Shown: one piece after another, positions 32,338-43,703 of the stretch
How the letters are laid out: each line of letters begins with the position of its first letter
Numbering within the stretch: the first letter of the stretch is position 1
Assembly (NCBI GenBank): GCA_030760725.1
Contig: JASWHV010000001.1
Coordinates: 74,483,683-74,547,682 of the forward strand
Length of the DNA stretch: 64,000 nt
Source of the DNA: Neostapfia colusana
Lineage: Eukaryota; Streptophyta; Magnoliopsida; Poales; Poaceae
Direction of reading: 5' to 3'
Notes under the pieces: generated by a model
Databases searched by the model: none
What the model was told of the DNA's origin: nothing
Seen by the model: the letters and a program-made list of their open reading frames with translations, nothing else
Program-made: the position numbers and the translations under genes

Positions 32338-35300
32338 TGTAACAGCCCTAACTTTTGTAAAGTTTAATTTCAACTTATGAAACAAAGTTAAGGCGATGAA
32401 AAGACTATAGTTGGGTCACATGAAATGATGAACACAAAAATGGACATGTGAGGGAGTTAAAAATTTCCTCTAGACCATGCTCAACACATGTTAACCTAGG
32501 GGAAAGAATTAGACTCCCAAAAACTCTAACTCATGTGCACCTTCTCTATGAGTAGAGTGGAGAGGAAATTGAAATGCAATTTGAATTCTTTTGAAAGGAT
32601 TCCTATTCAGATTGTACAAAGGCCCATAGGTGAGAGCATAGATGCATTTCTCATGTATTCAAGAGCCTAAGTTTCAAATTTGGAGAATTTTAGGTTTCAT
32701 ATACTATTTATTCCGAGGATTAAATGAGGGCACGTTCAAATTCAAACTTAAATTTGAATTTTGAACCAAACAAACTCAATTTCAAAATCTGATTCCAGAT
32801 TTAAGTTCCTCATAATTCTTTTGAACTATCCTCCAAGTTTGATTAAATTCAGAGCTCGTTTGCTATTTTAAATCGAAATGGGGGAAAAGAGGGAGAATTG
32901 TTGCTGTGGACCCCACCGGTCAGTCTCACAAAAGCACAAACCGACTCAGCTCTGTTCTTCGTCGACGGAGAGCGTGACAGCAGCAGCTCGGTGCTGGCTA
33001 CCCCGATGCCACCTCCTCCTTGTTCAGTGGGTGCTGGCGAGCTGCTTTCCCCGTCCTCATCTCCCCTGCCGTGCTCCCTTTCATCTTATCACCGAAGACA
33101 GCCTCGTTGCTTCTCCCGCACTCAGAACAGCGCCCCTCTTCTTCTCCCGATTACACAGCCACCGAGCACCGGATGCTTGAGGTCTCCACAGCAAAGACCT
33201 TCGCCCAGGAGTGCTCTAGCCGGCTTGCACCTTCCCTCCACTATCCCGAGCTCACCAGCGCCTAGAAACAGAAAAGTTCTGCTGCTCCCGTGTTGAACGT
33301 CGGAGGAACCAAAACTGGACGCCGTGGACAGCCCAAACCAGAAGGGATCACGCCCAAGCAAGCCACCTCATCTGTGCACCAACAAGTCTAGTTGCTCACC
33401 TCCAAAGCTCAGCTCTAGCCATTGATCACAGAGGGAGAATTTCAAGTTTTTCTCCCGGGCGGCAGAAACGGACCTTGAGGTAAGGAATTGTAAAATTCGT
33501 CCTAAAATCGTGTTTGTTGGGTCTCCAACTTCACACATAGGATGTTAACTACCTAGCACACCTCCTCCATCGATTTAGACCAAAAATTTGAGTGTAGAGT
33601 GAGCAATTCGAGCTCTTTTAGAAGGTATGCCGCTGGACCCTATCGGGCGCATGGTGCCGATAGGTTTAGAGCCCTCTCCAGCTTGTTTAGACCTCATCCC
33701 GGTCTTCTACATGATCCCCTGGTGCTGTAGAGCCCAAGAACCGAACATTTGGTGTAGAATTCACCGTACAAGACCTCGCCGGAGCCCTAGGGTTTGCTGT
33801 GGCCGGTGCGCCCTGTTTTCCTGCGAGTTTCAGCCGCCGGCGACCTCACCAACGTGTTCAGCGTGGGGAAGTATGGGGGGGGGGCGGCCAGCAGGCGGTC
33901 TGGAGGCGGCTTGGAAGTGCCTTTCCGGCGACCTCGCCGGAGGGGGCCACCACTGGTGTGTTTGGCACGAGTCTGGAGGTTAGGGATGACAGGTGGGACC
34001 CACTGTCAGCATTTAAACATTTTCCAGATTTTCCCACTTTAGTTCAAACTTTGGAGAGCCATAACTTTGTGTAGGAATGTCCAAAAATTGTGAAACAAAT
34101 TTTTTTGGATTCCTCTCAAAGAGTACTATCGAGGGGTGCAGGCCAATGTTTATGAAAATCCCTGGGTTTGGCTCATTAATTTATTTATGAAAATCTTGTA
34201 TGAATTTTTTACAGGAGTTCTATTTATTGGAAAATTCCCAAATTTGGGCAGGACATTCTTCCAAAATTCCTTGAACCCCAGTAAAATTTTCAGAGGCATT
34301 AGACCTAATTTGCTTGGTCAAATGATGTGTTCATTCCTTATGTCTCTGAAAAATGGGAAAATAAACAGAGACATTTTCAGCTTTTCCCCAAATCCTTGTA
34401 AAATCCATATCTCCATGTAGGAAACTCCAAAAATGATAAACCAATTCCTATGGACTCAGGACATTTTGCAATTCACAAAAAGTCTACTTTGCAGCATAGG
34501 AAAGCTTAATACCTTGGGGGTAAAGGCAGATTAGTGAAAATCACATAAGGAATTATTGTGCTCACCTTGAGCCATTTCATGAGCTCAATTTTTGCACACT
34601 GCCTAAATACCATCCATAGAGGCTGTGGTTAAATTCTCAGTTTCATTGGACCTATGGAACTTGAGCTACCATCTTTTAGGTTTAAGTGTTCATATAATGG
34701 ACTTAATCACATGGTGACTATTAGTATCTCTTTTCACCCTAGCTTTCGTCTTCTCTAGGGTTGTAGATCCAACAACATAAACCTTGCTGTTATTTGTCCC
34801 TTTTAGTTGTGAGTTAACTGGTACAACAGTTTTGAATCATTTTCTAAATGGCTATTGAATACTTGTGCATAAATCATCTCAATAGCACGTGACGTCGACG
34901 TTCGACGAGGACTCGACTCTACAGCGAGGATCTCCATCTCGTGACGAGCTTGGCGGATTCTCCGGAGGAAGACTAACTCCTAGCTTCTAACAAAACCGTT
35001 GAGCAAGGCAAGCCCCGGTTTGCATATCGTTACCGTTTTAAATTTTGCTTTACTTCACCTCATGTTTATTAGACTTGATATTGTGCATTGTGTCTAGGAT
35101 GATTGAAACCCACTTGCATGACTATTACATCCCTGAGTAGAAGGTTTAGTGTAGGCTTTGCCTCGCTGTAGATGCTAGGCTAATGTTGTAGCTAGCTCGG
35201 TAGAAGTCGAGTAGTAAAAAGCTACTCGCGAGAAAGTTCGAGTAATGGAGTTACTCGCGAGAGGTTAATGATAAGAGCACCCTCATGAAAATGAGATGGT

Positions 35301-36516
35301 GACGGGGATGTTCCTGTAGTATGGAGCGCTCAAGGTTGGTCTCGACCTGCGATGGGTGTGACAATGCTTGAGACCACATTTGGCCTGGACCGGGATGGTA
35401 AGGCAAATGTGGAGGTTGGTTGTAGCCCCGTCCGTGTCGGTTAAGGACCATATGTATGCGGCCCTGCTGGACAAGATTGAGCTGTACCGGATATATAGTG
35501 GGGTATGGGACCCATGAAACCGATGTAACTCGATGGACCGTGATATAGAAACTCATCCTTCGCGTGGGAATGGCGTTGAGAAGGTGGGAGGTGTAAATCC
35601 TTTAGCCGGCAACTTTGACGTGTCTGCGTAGAGGACCATCCTGCTCGGCGCGAAGCGTTTTTCTATGTTGGGGTGTCGTGTGAAAGGTTTCTGCATACAA
35701 CGTAAGAAAGAGCTCTTGAGAGAGTCTTTCGAGGCGGGTGTATGTGTCGTGTATTCCGGGTTGTTATTGATTCGAATCACCGTCGCTCGCGGAAGAGGAT
35801 TGAGCATACTTGCCCACTGCGCCGTGACTTAGTAAGAAGATGAACTAAGTCTCTTAACTTCTTGTTTTTTGATTAATCACTGTATTGGAACCTTGACTGA
35901 AGTAGATATAGAGCCAACTAAATTTCATTTCCACCTTAGGCTAGCAACATCGGGATAAGCGTTTCTTGTTTGATTGTGGACTTCCGATGTTGTGAGGCGT
36001 GAGGACCACTAAAATGAAGGCTAAAAGAATCTGAATATAAGGATCGTTTAGTCAAGCTGCATTTTGCAAATTCCTATTCCTTCTGTCTTACTACCCCTGC
36101 ATTTAGAGTTACATGTTTAGGAGTGACGGTTAAGTCTTGCTGAGCCTTCGTGCTCACGGTTGCTTCTGAGTTGTTTTGCAGGTAGCAGGATGCCTGCTAT
36201 GAAGAGGGTTGTTCGGTGAGGTGATGAACCTCACGGTTCGTTCCACTCATCGGAAACCTAGCCGCTGCCTTTCTTTGGTGAAGCTAGTAGGAAGCGTTCA
36301 CGGGCTGAACGACTTCTCTTCGGCGTAGTTAGGGCCGAGAGTGAGTAGATTGTCCAGCTAGTTTTTAATTTCTGCAGCGTGTGTACTTATGTTGTAAAAG
36401 AAATTATCTTGAGTAAAAAAATTGGTTCCGTTATGTTCTTATCGTCTTTTCATGCATGCTGTTGGGTGCCGCATCACACGGCACCACCCACTGCGATTCC
36501 CGGGCCGGGCCTCACA
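32338..36516 (+). mobile_element. Element 3: 3' LTR, 4179 bp
   Basis: Partner of 21900-26068. Differences are scattered substitutions and short indels, for example extra bases in the G run near 33877. The stem-loop at 35945-35992 has a compensated base-pair change relative to the 5' LTR. The 24-bp palindrome is decayed here. It ends GGGCCTCACA and is followed by the duplicated AAGAG. Confidence 0.93.
35945..35992 (+). repeat. LTR stem-loop with compensated change, element 3 3' LTR
   Basis: CAACATCGG pairs with CCGATGTTG around the conserved loop; the 5' LTR has CAACATTGG with CCAATGTTG. Both arms changed so that pairing was kept. Confidence 0.75.
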
Positions 36517-36521
36517 AAGAG
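36517..36521 (+). repeat. Right target-site duplication of element 3 (AAGAG)
   Basis: Exact repeat of 21895-21899. Confidence 0.9.
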
Positions 36522-38054
36522 GGCTCCGATGCTGACACATGCTCCGGGCTTCGGTCCAAACCTTCCCACTGAGGTGAGGTCCGGAGCTGCCACGTGTCCC
36601 ACAGCACCAAGGCTCCTCCCCGATTGAGGACAGCTCTGGAGCGGACATGTGCCCTGGGCTCCGGACCGAAACCTCCCTGCTGAGGTGGAACCCGGAGCTG
36701 CCAAACGTCGTCTAGCGCGGAGCCATCACCTAGCTGAGGGAAGCCCTGGAGCACGCACGCGGGCACAGGCATATCCCTTTTACAGTTTGTGCTTCCTTAG
36801 GCATATCAAATGCAAACGGGTAAGTAACGAGGACAAGGCCCCTAGGTCAAACCTAGGGTCTATCATGTGCTCTAGAGCTACGGAGCCAACGCACGCCCTA
36901 AGGCCCCGGTTCCAAGCCTCCCCGCTGGGCAAAGTCTAGAACTACCACGTGTCCTCAAGCTCCGAGCTGCCTTCCCACTGAGAACAGACCCAGAGCTGGC
37001 ACATTGCCCTGGGCTCCGGGTGGAGCCTTCCCTCAGGGGGAGAGACTGGAGCTGCCATGTGTTTCCCTGAGGAGAGCTGGGGACAAGGGTCAAACCTCCA
37101 TAAAATCATGGCACTAGCGAGGATCTAGAAGGCGTGATAACTATACTGTCGGGGCGCTTTTGGTCCTTACGCTGTTAAGAACCCAGGAGAACAAGCTCGA
37201 GGTTTCGGCAAAAGAGCTACCCATGTTGGCTATGTCATCCCGAACCCTTGCGCTGCTAAGTGTCCGAAGTCTATATCCTCGACATAGAACAATGAGAGAC
37301 TTGAAACAAAGATACTTTCATTGATAACAGAGTTCTGGCGTACCAAAGGGGATACAAGACAGCTAAAGAACTCAGCAGCTACAAGTCGAGTAATCTCCTA
37401 ATACTTGGCCTGCCTGGTTGTCTCCCGAGCCAAACTCTGCGCAGTGAGATGGTCACCTGCAACAAGACCGAGAACGGTAGAAACGCATGCTGGACCAAGG
37501 CAACGAAGAACTCCAGTGTCATGTGGGCCAAAACACCACCTATGGCGGGTTTTGTTGTCCACCACAGTACCAGGAGGAAAGCCTGATCACTGTGGATTTA
37601 GCCTTCCTCCGGTACGGGCAGGAAGTCCCCCTTCGGTGAGGTGCCTAGAGGACATGTCCCACACGACACTAGAGCAGGGACTCACTGCGAGTCGAGGACC
37701 CTGTCCCCGACGGCCTCCCTTGCATCCGGCGCATCGTCAGGATGGCATGTGCTTCTATCTAAGGCCGTCAAGGGGAGGGATGTACCAGAGAACCTCACCA
37801 AAGGGTGCACACACACGAACATCTCGCAAAAGTGGACGAAGATGGTGACCAGTGAGAGGGTGTATAGAGGGCGAGAGTGCTGGGAAGTAGAGACTTCCAA
37901 TGCGCAAGAGGACAACAAAGGCCACGTGGTGAGTGAAGGTGCCATCCAGCATCAGAAGGCCTCCTTTTATACTCGGCCATAACCTCTAGCAGGGCAATAG
38001 GCGTGGCGATTGGGCTTCACCTCTGCATGCCGTGGGTTATTTGTCTCCCCCAAT
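36522..38054 (+). repeat. GC-rich LTR-like repetitive DNA, no gene
   Basis: Continuation of the DNA interrupted by element 3. Phrases of the 108-bp array (GAGGTCCGGAGCTGCCACGTG near 36574) occur up to about 37080, then diverse non-repetitive sequence. Reading frames of 60-147 codons overlap on both strands with no recognisable domain. It may be part of an old Ty3/gypsy LTR (see 39401-39960); this is inference. Confidence 0.45.
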
Positions 38055-38580
38055 GATGGGTAGGATCCAGGTCCACCCGTCAGACATTGGGGGCTGAGGG
38101 GATAACCTTTCGGGAACGTCTGGCGGTCCCTGAGAAAAGCGGTGCGACCAAGTCATCGGTTGCTGCAGTAAGTGACCCGAGCAAGCCCCTCGTGCACGAT
38201 GCCTCAACACTCACCTCCCCTTTTTGATGGGTAGGACCCAGGTCCACCCTTCAGACACTGGGGGCCAGGTGAGTAACATCTTGGGGACGTCCGGCGGTCC
38301 CCGAGAAAAGAGGCGTGGTGGAGATGCAGCGACCAACCAAGTTGGTTGCCGCAGTAAGTGCACTGAGGTGACCCCTCGAGCATGTCGCCTTAAGAATTCA
38401 CCCGGCCAATGACAGGTAGGACCCAGGTCCACTGATCAGGCGCTGGCAGGACAGGCGAGTAAAGCCTCGGGAACATCCGGGTTTCCCGAGGGAAGCAGCG
38501 CGGTATTCCTGCGACTCATGGGCTGTTGCGGAAATTACCCCAAGGCAACCCCTCGAGTGCATCATCGTGACCTGTCAAAT
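38055..38580 (+). repeat. Three tandem copies of a unit of about 170-185 bp
   Basis: Units begin near 38055, 38226 and 38411 with GATGGGTAGGATCCAGGTCC-like sequence, followed in each by a segment like CGTCCGGCGGTCCCCGAGAA, a purine-rich stretch ending in GCAGTAAGTG or similar, and CCCCTCGAGCATG-like sequence. The copies are clearly diverged. Tandem sub-repeats of this kind occur in LTRs of large plant Ty3/gypsy elements. Confidence 0.7.
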
Positions 38581-38939
38581 CAGGTATGAACGCGACAATG
38601 CACAGCTGTTTTGTTTGAAAGCGCCCACTACGCCGAGGACGTGCAGCCTTTTCATCTCCTAGGTATAACTCCTTGTCCACTACGGGAATCTTGCCACCAT
38701 TTCGATTTCCAAAGACTAGGTTTAAAACCACCACGTGGGAGAGATGGGGGCCCCACCTGCAGGCTCAATGCCTCCCCCAAAATGGGCTCTGGGGTCACTG
38801 TCGGTATTCTACAGATCGGGTACCCCCGCGTAGTGGGTAAAAGACAGTCTGGGCCCTGCCTCCCTGCTGAGGCGGGCCCCAACAAAAGCCATGTGATCTG
38901 GGCCCCTTGGACAACCCTGGGGCTACCGCGTGGACCTGA
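38581..38939 (+). other. Unassigned GC-rich spacer between two tandem arrays
   Basis: I see no gene or repeat unit of its own. Overlapping short frames on both strands lack any domain. It probably belongs to the same degenerate LTR-like unit. Confidence 0.35.
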
Positions 38940-39400
38940 GCTCCGGAGCTCACACGTGTCCTGGTCTCTGACCTGAGCCTCCCCACTAAGGTGAGGTCCG
39001 GAGCCGCCACGTGTACCCGGCTTCGAGCCACCTCCGTGAAGAGGACAGCACCGGGGCTGGCACGTGTCTAGAGCTCCGGCCTAAGTCTCCCTGCTGAGGT
39101 AAGGTCCGGAGCTGACACGTGTCCTCCGGCTCAGAGACGCCTCCCCGCTGAGGGTAGCTCCGTTGCTGACACTTGCCCCGGGCTTTGGCCTAAGCCTCTC
39201 CGCTGAGGTGAGGTCCGGAGGTGATACGTGTCCTTTGGCTCTGAGCTGCCCACCCGCTGAGGACAGCTTCAGTGCTGACACGTGCCCTGGGTCCAGACAG
39301 ATCCTCCCCGCTGAGGTGAGGTCCGGAGCCGCCACGTGTCCCCAGATACCAAGCCCGTCAATTAGGGCTCCAAAGCCGCCACGTGTCCCATGATCCTTCG
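38940..39400 (+). repeat. 108-bp tandem array built from two similar half-units
   Basis: GGTCCGGAG recurs at 38995, 39103, 39212 and 39320, a spacing of 108-109 bp. Each unit has two related halves, each with a CACGTG-like core (GCCACGTGTC or GACACGTGCC) and a C-rich string (CCTCCCCGCTGAGG). Copies also lie at about 21780-21890 and 36540-36760. Confidence 0.75.
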
Positions 39401-39960
39401 TGGGCCATGGGTCGATCAAGTCAAGAAAGTAGTGCGCTTTCAGGCTTCACATTTAAGGCTCGCGCCTTCCCTAGAAGCACGACGCACTATGCTCGCCTCC
39501 GTCCCTTGCCCGTTCGCCATTACGGTGACAAGACAGGACGACAGGGTGTGACAGCAGCACATTGCCACCCAACGGCACTAAGCCGCCCATACAGGACACT
39601 CTACTCAGAGGACAAAGCCCTAGATCGTGTATATGACTCTCTAAACTTTGGGGCCACCTGTTGGGCCCCAAGACCCATTGTAACCACATCGGCCTTGGAC
39701 TATAAAAGGACCGGGGTGACCACCCTGCAAAGGGTTCTGATTTCCCCACACTCAAGATTACACTATGCACAAGCGTTCACGCTCAAGCAATAGAACAAGA
39801 ACACCCGTGGACGTAGGGTATTACGCTCCGGCGGCCTGAACCACGTAAATCCTCGTGTTCATCTGCTCCCTCGAGCCCAGGTCGCGAAGGGCGCCAAGCC
39901 CCCTCCGGAAAAAAAGAACCTCGTGGGCTGCTTCCAAGCAGGCCGGGAGGAGTGTTGCAG
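39401..39960 (+). mobile_element. LTR fragment of Tat/Retand-like Ty3/gypsy type
   Basis: It holds TTGGACTATAAAAGG, a strong TATA box, and downstream the block GACGTAGGGTATTACGCTCC with GGCGGCCTGAACCACGTAAA (about 39811-39848). A similar pair of motifs is, from memory, characteristic of the promoter and R/U5 part of Tat-lineage LTRs in grasses. No PBS follows: at about 39955-39975 the sequence passes into unrelated coding DNA on the minus strand, so the element is truncated. Family assignment is by motif only. Confidence 0.55.
39701..39709 (+). promoter_or_regulatory. TATA box of the Tat-like LTR
   Basis: TATAAAAGG in a GC-rich surround, with the conserved transcribed block about 110 bp downstream. 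Transcription would run toward increasing coordinates. Confidence 0.55.
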
Positions 39961-41745
39961 CTCGCACTCCGACAAAAGCTATCATCCATTTGAGCATGAT
40001 CTGCATCAACATCCATAACCATATTGTTCTGTTGGTTCGCCAACTGGCCATCATATTCATTCATCATTTTATGACTTATTTCATCAAGCAACTTCTCAAC
40101 AGCAATATCAATAGCCTCCTCTACCAAAGCCGTCTCCTCATTCTGAGACATGTTTTTATTTTTTTTCTCCCTTGTCCATTGATACTTGGCCATTGCTGCC
40201 CCTCCCTACTTCCTCTAAATTATCATCTCTTGGTATTAATTTTGACCATCGTCAAAATCAAGGAGGTCATCATCCTCAAGATCTTGGGCATCTTCATCCC
40301 CTCGGACCAGTTCATGAACTTTAAAAAAGATCTCATACATCCTGTCTTCAACCACAATATCAGCATCACATGGTATGGCATTTACATCAAGTATAGCCAC
40401 CATAAGACGTACAACCCCTGTCTTTCTCAGATATCTCATATCCACCTTCTGTGTAGCTCCTAATATAGAACCCACATCCCATAGAGGTAGGAATGATTTG
40501 ATTTCATGCGGTACTCCATACACATGAACCCATACCTTGTGCAGCATCCTTTTTGGTTTAATTTCTTGATTCCACTCTTCGAAAGACATGACACCTTCAT
40601 TATTATCTGTTGGAATACGTCTAATGGCCACCATACGTTGCAGCTCCACCTGACATGGGAAAGGCACTATGTATGCATTCGGCCCATGCTCACATACTAC
40701 CCAATCCCATTTGATAGGCAGAATACGTGCAAGCTTGTACTTGAGGAGATCAGCTGAAACTGCACCTTCAATTATCCGAATCAAAGCTGTTGCAGTTACA
40801 CGTTCCGGCGTCGTGACAGCTTTTGTTCCGTTCACAGGTATATGAAAGAAGCCCAACCCCTCTCTTGCTAATCAACAATATGTAGCCATTGGCTTTGGTT
40901 CATGGAGCAGCGGGCACTGGTTAGTATAATGCTCCTCACAACAAATACAACATCTAAGCACTCTTTTCTTCTTTGCCACTGGTTCTTCCATCATGATCTG
41001 GCCCTTATGTTTGGACTTCGACTCCCTTGGAACATCCTCATGATCTGCCACTGTTAGATTATCTTTTGGTCTAACAATGCCTTGGCTTGATCCCACAATT
41101 TCCCTGTAACTGCTACTGCCAGTATGTGTCCCCCCTCGAGTAGCCTGACCATGGAACTCCCTTCCACGTCCACGTCCACGGCCATTACCATGAGATCTCC
41201 CAGCACTACGTGATTGAAAAACAGAGTGATGAGGACCATATTACCTTGTTTTGGTTGCATCCTCTCCATTGCCTCCTCCTGCCGATCTTCCAGGTGCCCC
41301 TCCAGCCATGAGATTGCCTACATGGTTTGTGTCCTTGCCAAGGAATTTTGTGGTGGCGGCTGGGAGGTTTTCAGGTTGTGTCTGTGGTAAAACCATCACC
41401 CTTGCTTGGTTAATCATCTGCTGAAGGCAGGCCAGGCCTAAGTTGCGATTTCTCCACTCAAGCCCAGGATTTAGCTCCCTATTTTGTGGCCCAACCTTGT
41501 TTAAATCTGTTTGAACCGAAATTACCAGATCTTTGGCTGGATCCACAAGATTTGAATGAGTTACCACAGCATAATGTTCATCAGACCTTGAATTCTTTTG
41601 GAGGACAGGAAGAAGATAATCACCCAATGTGTATGTACGTGGCTGCTGTTTTGGAACTGGACCTCTCCATGGTTTAATCTTCCACGGTCAAACAACACCA
41701 GCAGGACATTTTTCATCCATCTTACGTTTGAATCTTGATGGAGTA
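39961..41745 (-). pseudogene. DUF4283/zinc-knuckle protein sequence, one frame with stops
   Basis: Read on the minus strand, one frame is kept over the whole segment and is broken only by stops near 41690, 41241, 40872 and 40236. In order: a Pro/Gln-rich start (PVPKQQPRTYTLGDYLLPV), a Gly/Arg stretch (HGNGRGRGRGREFHG), a zinc-knuckle-like RCCICCEEHYTNQCPLL, a block with LGFFHIPVNGTKAVTTPERV and a DUF4283-like core (WVHVYGVPHEIKSFLPLWDV, GSILGATQKVDMRYLRK), then an acidic end. DUF4283 sequences with a zinc knuckle are abundant in grass genomes and related to retroelement nucleic-acid-binding proteins; their function is unknown. The C-terminal end runs into the Tat-like LTR near 39960. Upstream it continues in frame with a retrotransposon gag. 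Confidence 0.72.
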
Positions 41746-42385
41746 CCTTCCACAAAGCAGTCCTGTTTCTGCTCATCAGTTTCAATGTCATGTGGCGCAT
41801 AGCGGGACAGTTGGGTGAACTTGGTGAGGTACTCCCTCACCGTCATGTTGCCTTGTTGCAGCCCAAGAAACTCCTTCCTCTTGTTCTTGAGTTCTCCCCT
41901 TGGTATGTAGTGGTTGCAGAAGCTGCGCTTGAATTCCTCCCAAGTTATGTTCTCGGGTCGTGGTGGGCTGCCACATAAGCGGTCCACCAATCAGCAGCGG
42001 GTCCATTCAATTGATGAGAGGTAAACAATAACCTCTCATATCCTTGGCATTGTATGATCCTCATCTTGTTTTCAATGGTCTTGAGCCAATCATCTGCCTC
42101 TAGGGGTTTAGCAGCACTTGTAAACTTCGGGGGTTGAGTTCCTAGGAACTCACTCAACCTTGGTTGACGTGGCACAGCCTGTGGGGGTGGAGCTTGGTGT
42201 AAGTTGGCCACCACTTGAGTCAAATTCTGGATGAGCTGATTTTGATTGTCGATCATTTGGTAGATAGGATCAGCTCCTCCTCGGCGACCACCTCTGCCTT
42301 GCCATCCAGGAAGGTGAGGATTGGCAGCCTCATTATTGTTGTTGTTGTTGGGGTTGGCACCACGACCTCTTCCTCTTCCAGCCAT
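41746..42385 (-). pseudogene. Minus-strand Ty3/gypsy gag (element 5), truncated
   Basis: The ATG at 42385 opens a Gag with an Arg/Gly-Asn-rich N-terminus (MAGRGRGRGANPNNN), a linker (YQMIDNQNQLIQNLTQVV) and the capsid domain (FLGTQPPKFTSAAKPLEADD, LNGPAADWWTAYVAAH). A frameshift near 41990 separates it from the rest of the capsid (ITWEEFKRSFCNHYIPRGEL, REYLTKFTQLSRYAPHDIE). Similarity to Gag ends at about DCFVEG (near 41745), and the same frame continues as the DUF4283 sequence. No protease or pol follows. It belongs to the element whose PBS and LTR lie at 43704-47326. Confidence 0.85.
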
Positions 42386-42724
42386 CTATTATGATTAACC
42401 AAATGTCAACTTAATCATTACACATTAATTTCCCACATTGCTTGTATAAACTTAAACTTTTGAGACATTAAAATTTAGACTACTTCTGAAAATCTCACAT
42501 AGATTCTTAGGCACCATGTCTCATACGAAAACAAATGCAACTATTGATTCATAAGGTTTCACACACAAAAGCAAATGCAATCATAAAGACGAGGTTGTGG
42601 ACAAGTGCCCATGGCTCCCACAACTCACGTCACACACCAAACATTAACAAGCAAATAGATAGGTTCTTGACTTGACTACTCGATAACATGCTGAAATAAG
42701 GGAAATGACTCTAAACGACTCATA

Positions 42725-43495
42725 TCACTGAGCTGGCTCGTCAGGGTCTTCCTCATCATTGCGGCTGCCCTCTGACTCCGCTCTAGGTGGGGAAGCTCCT
42801 GGTGGAGAAGTGCGGCGACGCTTGTTCGCCCGGCGGTCTGGGGAGTCAGGAGTCTATGTGTCATTCTTCGTGACACACAGTTCGTTCCTATCTATTCTCT
42901 CCCTCGCCCTCAAGCTGGCGCGAAGCAACGCCTCAGTCTCCTTCAGGGTGTCACGGACATCCTGAAGCTCCTGCTGGCACTCCTGTAGTCGAGTGCTGAG
43001 CATAGCTGCATCCTCCAAGCACATATCCATATGATCATGGGAAGTCCCTTGCTGCACCGGCGGGTATTTGTACTCCACGGTGCCACTCTCATGCTGGAGG
43101 GCATACATGTACTCAGTCCTGTCCAGGTGGCCACGGTTGATGTAACTCTGGCAGGTGACGGCCTCTCAGGTGACATCTTTCTCAGCATCGGACTGAGTCG
43201 CCCGACAAGCGGGAGAGCGGTGAATCTTGAGCAGCTTGTTGTCGTGGATGATCCTCATCTCTGAGCTCCATTCTTCACGCCTTTCATGGATGGTCTTGGT
43301 GCAGTTGTAGTGTATGATCAGCTTGCCAACGTTGCCGGCGGTGTGGAGCATACGCCGAAGACGGCGCAACAAGTCTCCTACTGCCAAGCCGTAGGAGTGG
43401 TACGTCATCGGGCGGTTCTCCTCCCTCAAGGCAAGTGCGGCTATAGGAACTCTCCCTCCGGTGGACTTGCAAGCGGTGCGGACCATGCGAACCAT
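42725..43495 (-). pseudogene. Pre-gag reading frame of element 5 (coiled coil, H3-tail-like N-terminus)
   Basis: A 256-codon frame begins at ATG 43495, about 210 bases after the PBS, and ends at TGA 42725, about 340 bases before the gag ATG. It has two in-frame stops (43166 and 42854) and no frameshift. Its first 22 residues include TACKSTGGRVPIAALA, which resembles histone H3 residues 6-21. The middle has a basic block (LRRLRRMLHTAGNVGKLIIH). The 43020-42880 part is a likely coiled coil (MLSTRLQECQQELQDVRDTL). The end is basic then acidic (RRANKRRRTSPP, RNDEEDPDEPAQ), with a possible nuclear localisation signal. I do not recognise the family. Its place between PBS and gag makes it an accessory gene of the retrotransposon. 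Confidence 0.65.
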
Positions 43496-43703
43496 CTAAA
43501 ACATAAAATATTTAAAATCAAATTAGACAATACTTAAATAAAGACTGTACTTTGAATAAAAGTTGAGGCAAGATGAAAAAATAAAATAAATGAACAACAT
43601 TAATGAACACTTTTACCCCACACCTTTTGTAAAATAGTTTTTAGGAACATAGGTCCTTAATTGCGTCCATTTCTACCTAGGTCCACGTTTCTACGGGCAA
43701 CCT

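Larger units (their letters stand above)
21900..36516 (+). mobile_element. Element 3: complete Tekay-like Ty3/gypsy element, 14.6 kb
   Basis: Structure in order: 5' LTR 21900-26068, PBS 26072-26084, leader 26085-27855, gag-pol frame 27856-32274, hairpin plus polypurine tract 32302-32337, 3' LTR 32338-36516, flanked by AAGAG on both sides. The chromodomain at the C-terminus of integrase makes it a chromovirus, and the very long LTRs fit Tekay/Del. The LTRs are similar over their full length with scattered substitutions and small indels, so the insertion is relatively recent. It is disabled by four stop codons. Confidence 0.93.

Noticed and set aside
37405..37848. 147-codon plus-strand frame
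   Set aside because: No domain, overlaps frames on the other strand, and lies in GC-rich repetitive DNA.
39855..40463. 202-codon plus-strand frame
   Set aside because: It is antisense to the DUF4283-like sequence, which has family similarity on the minus strand. The plus-strand translation has none.
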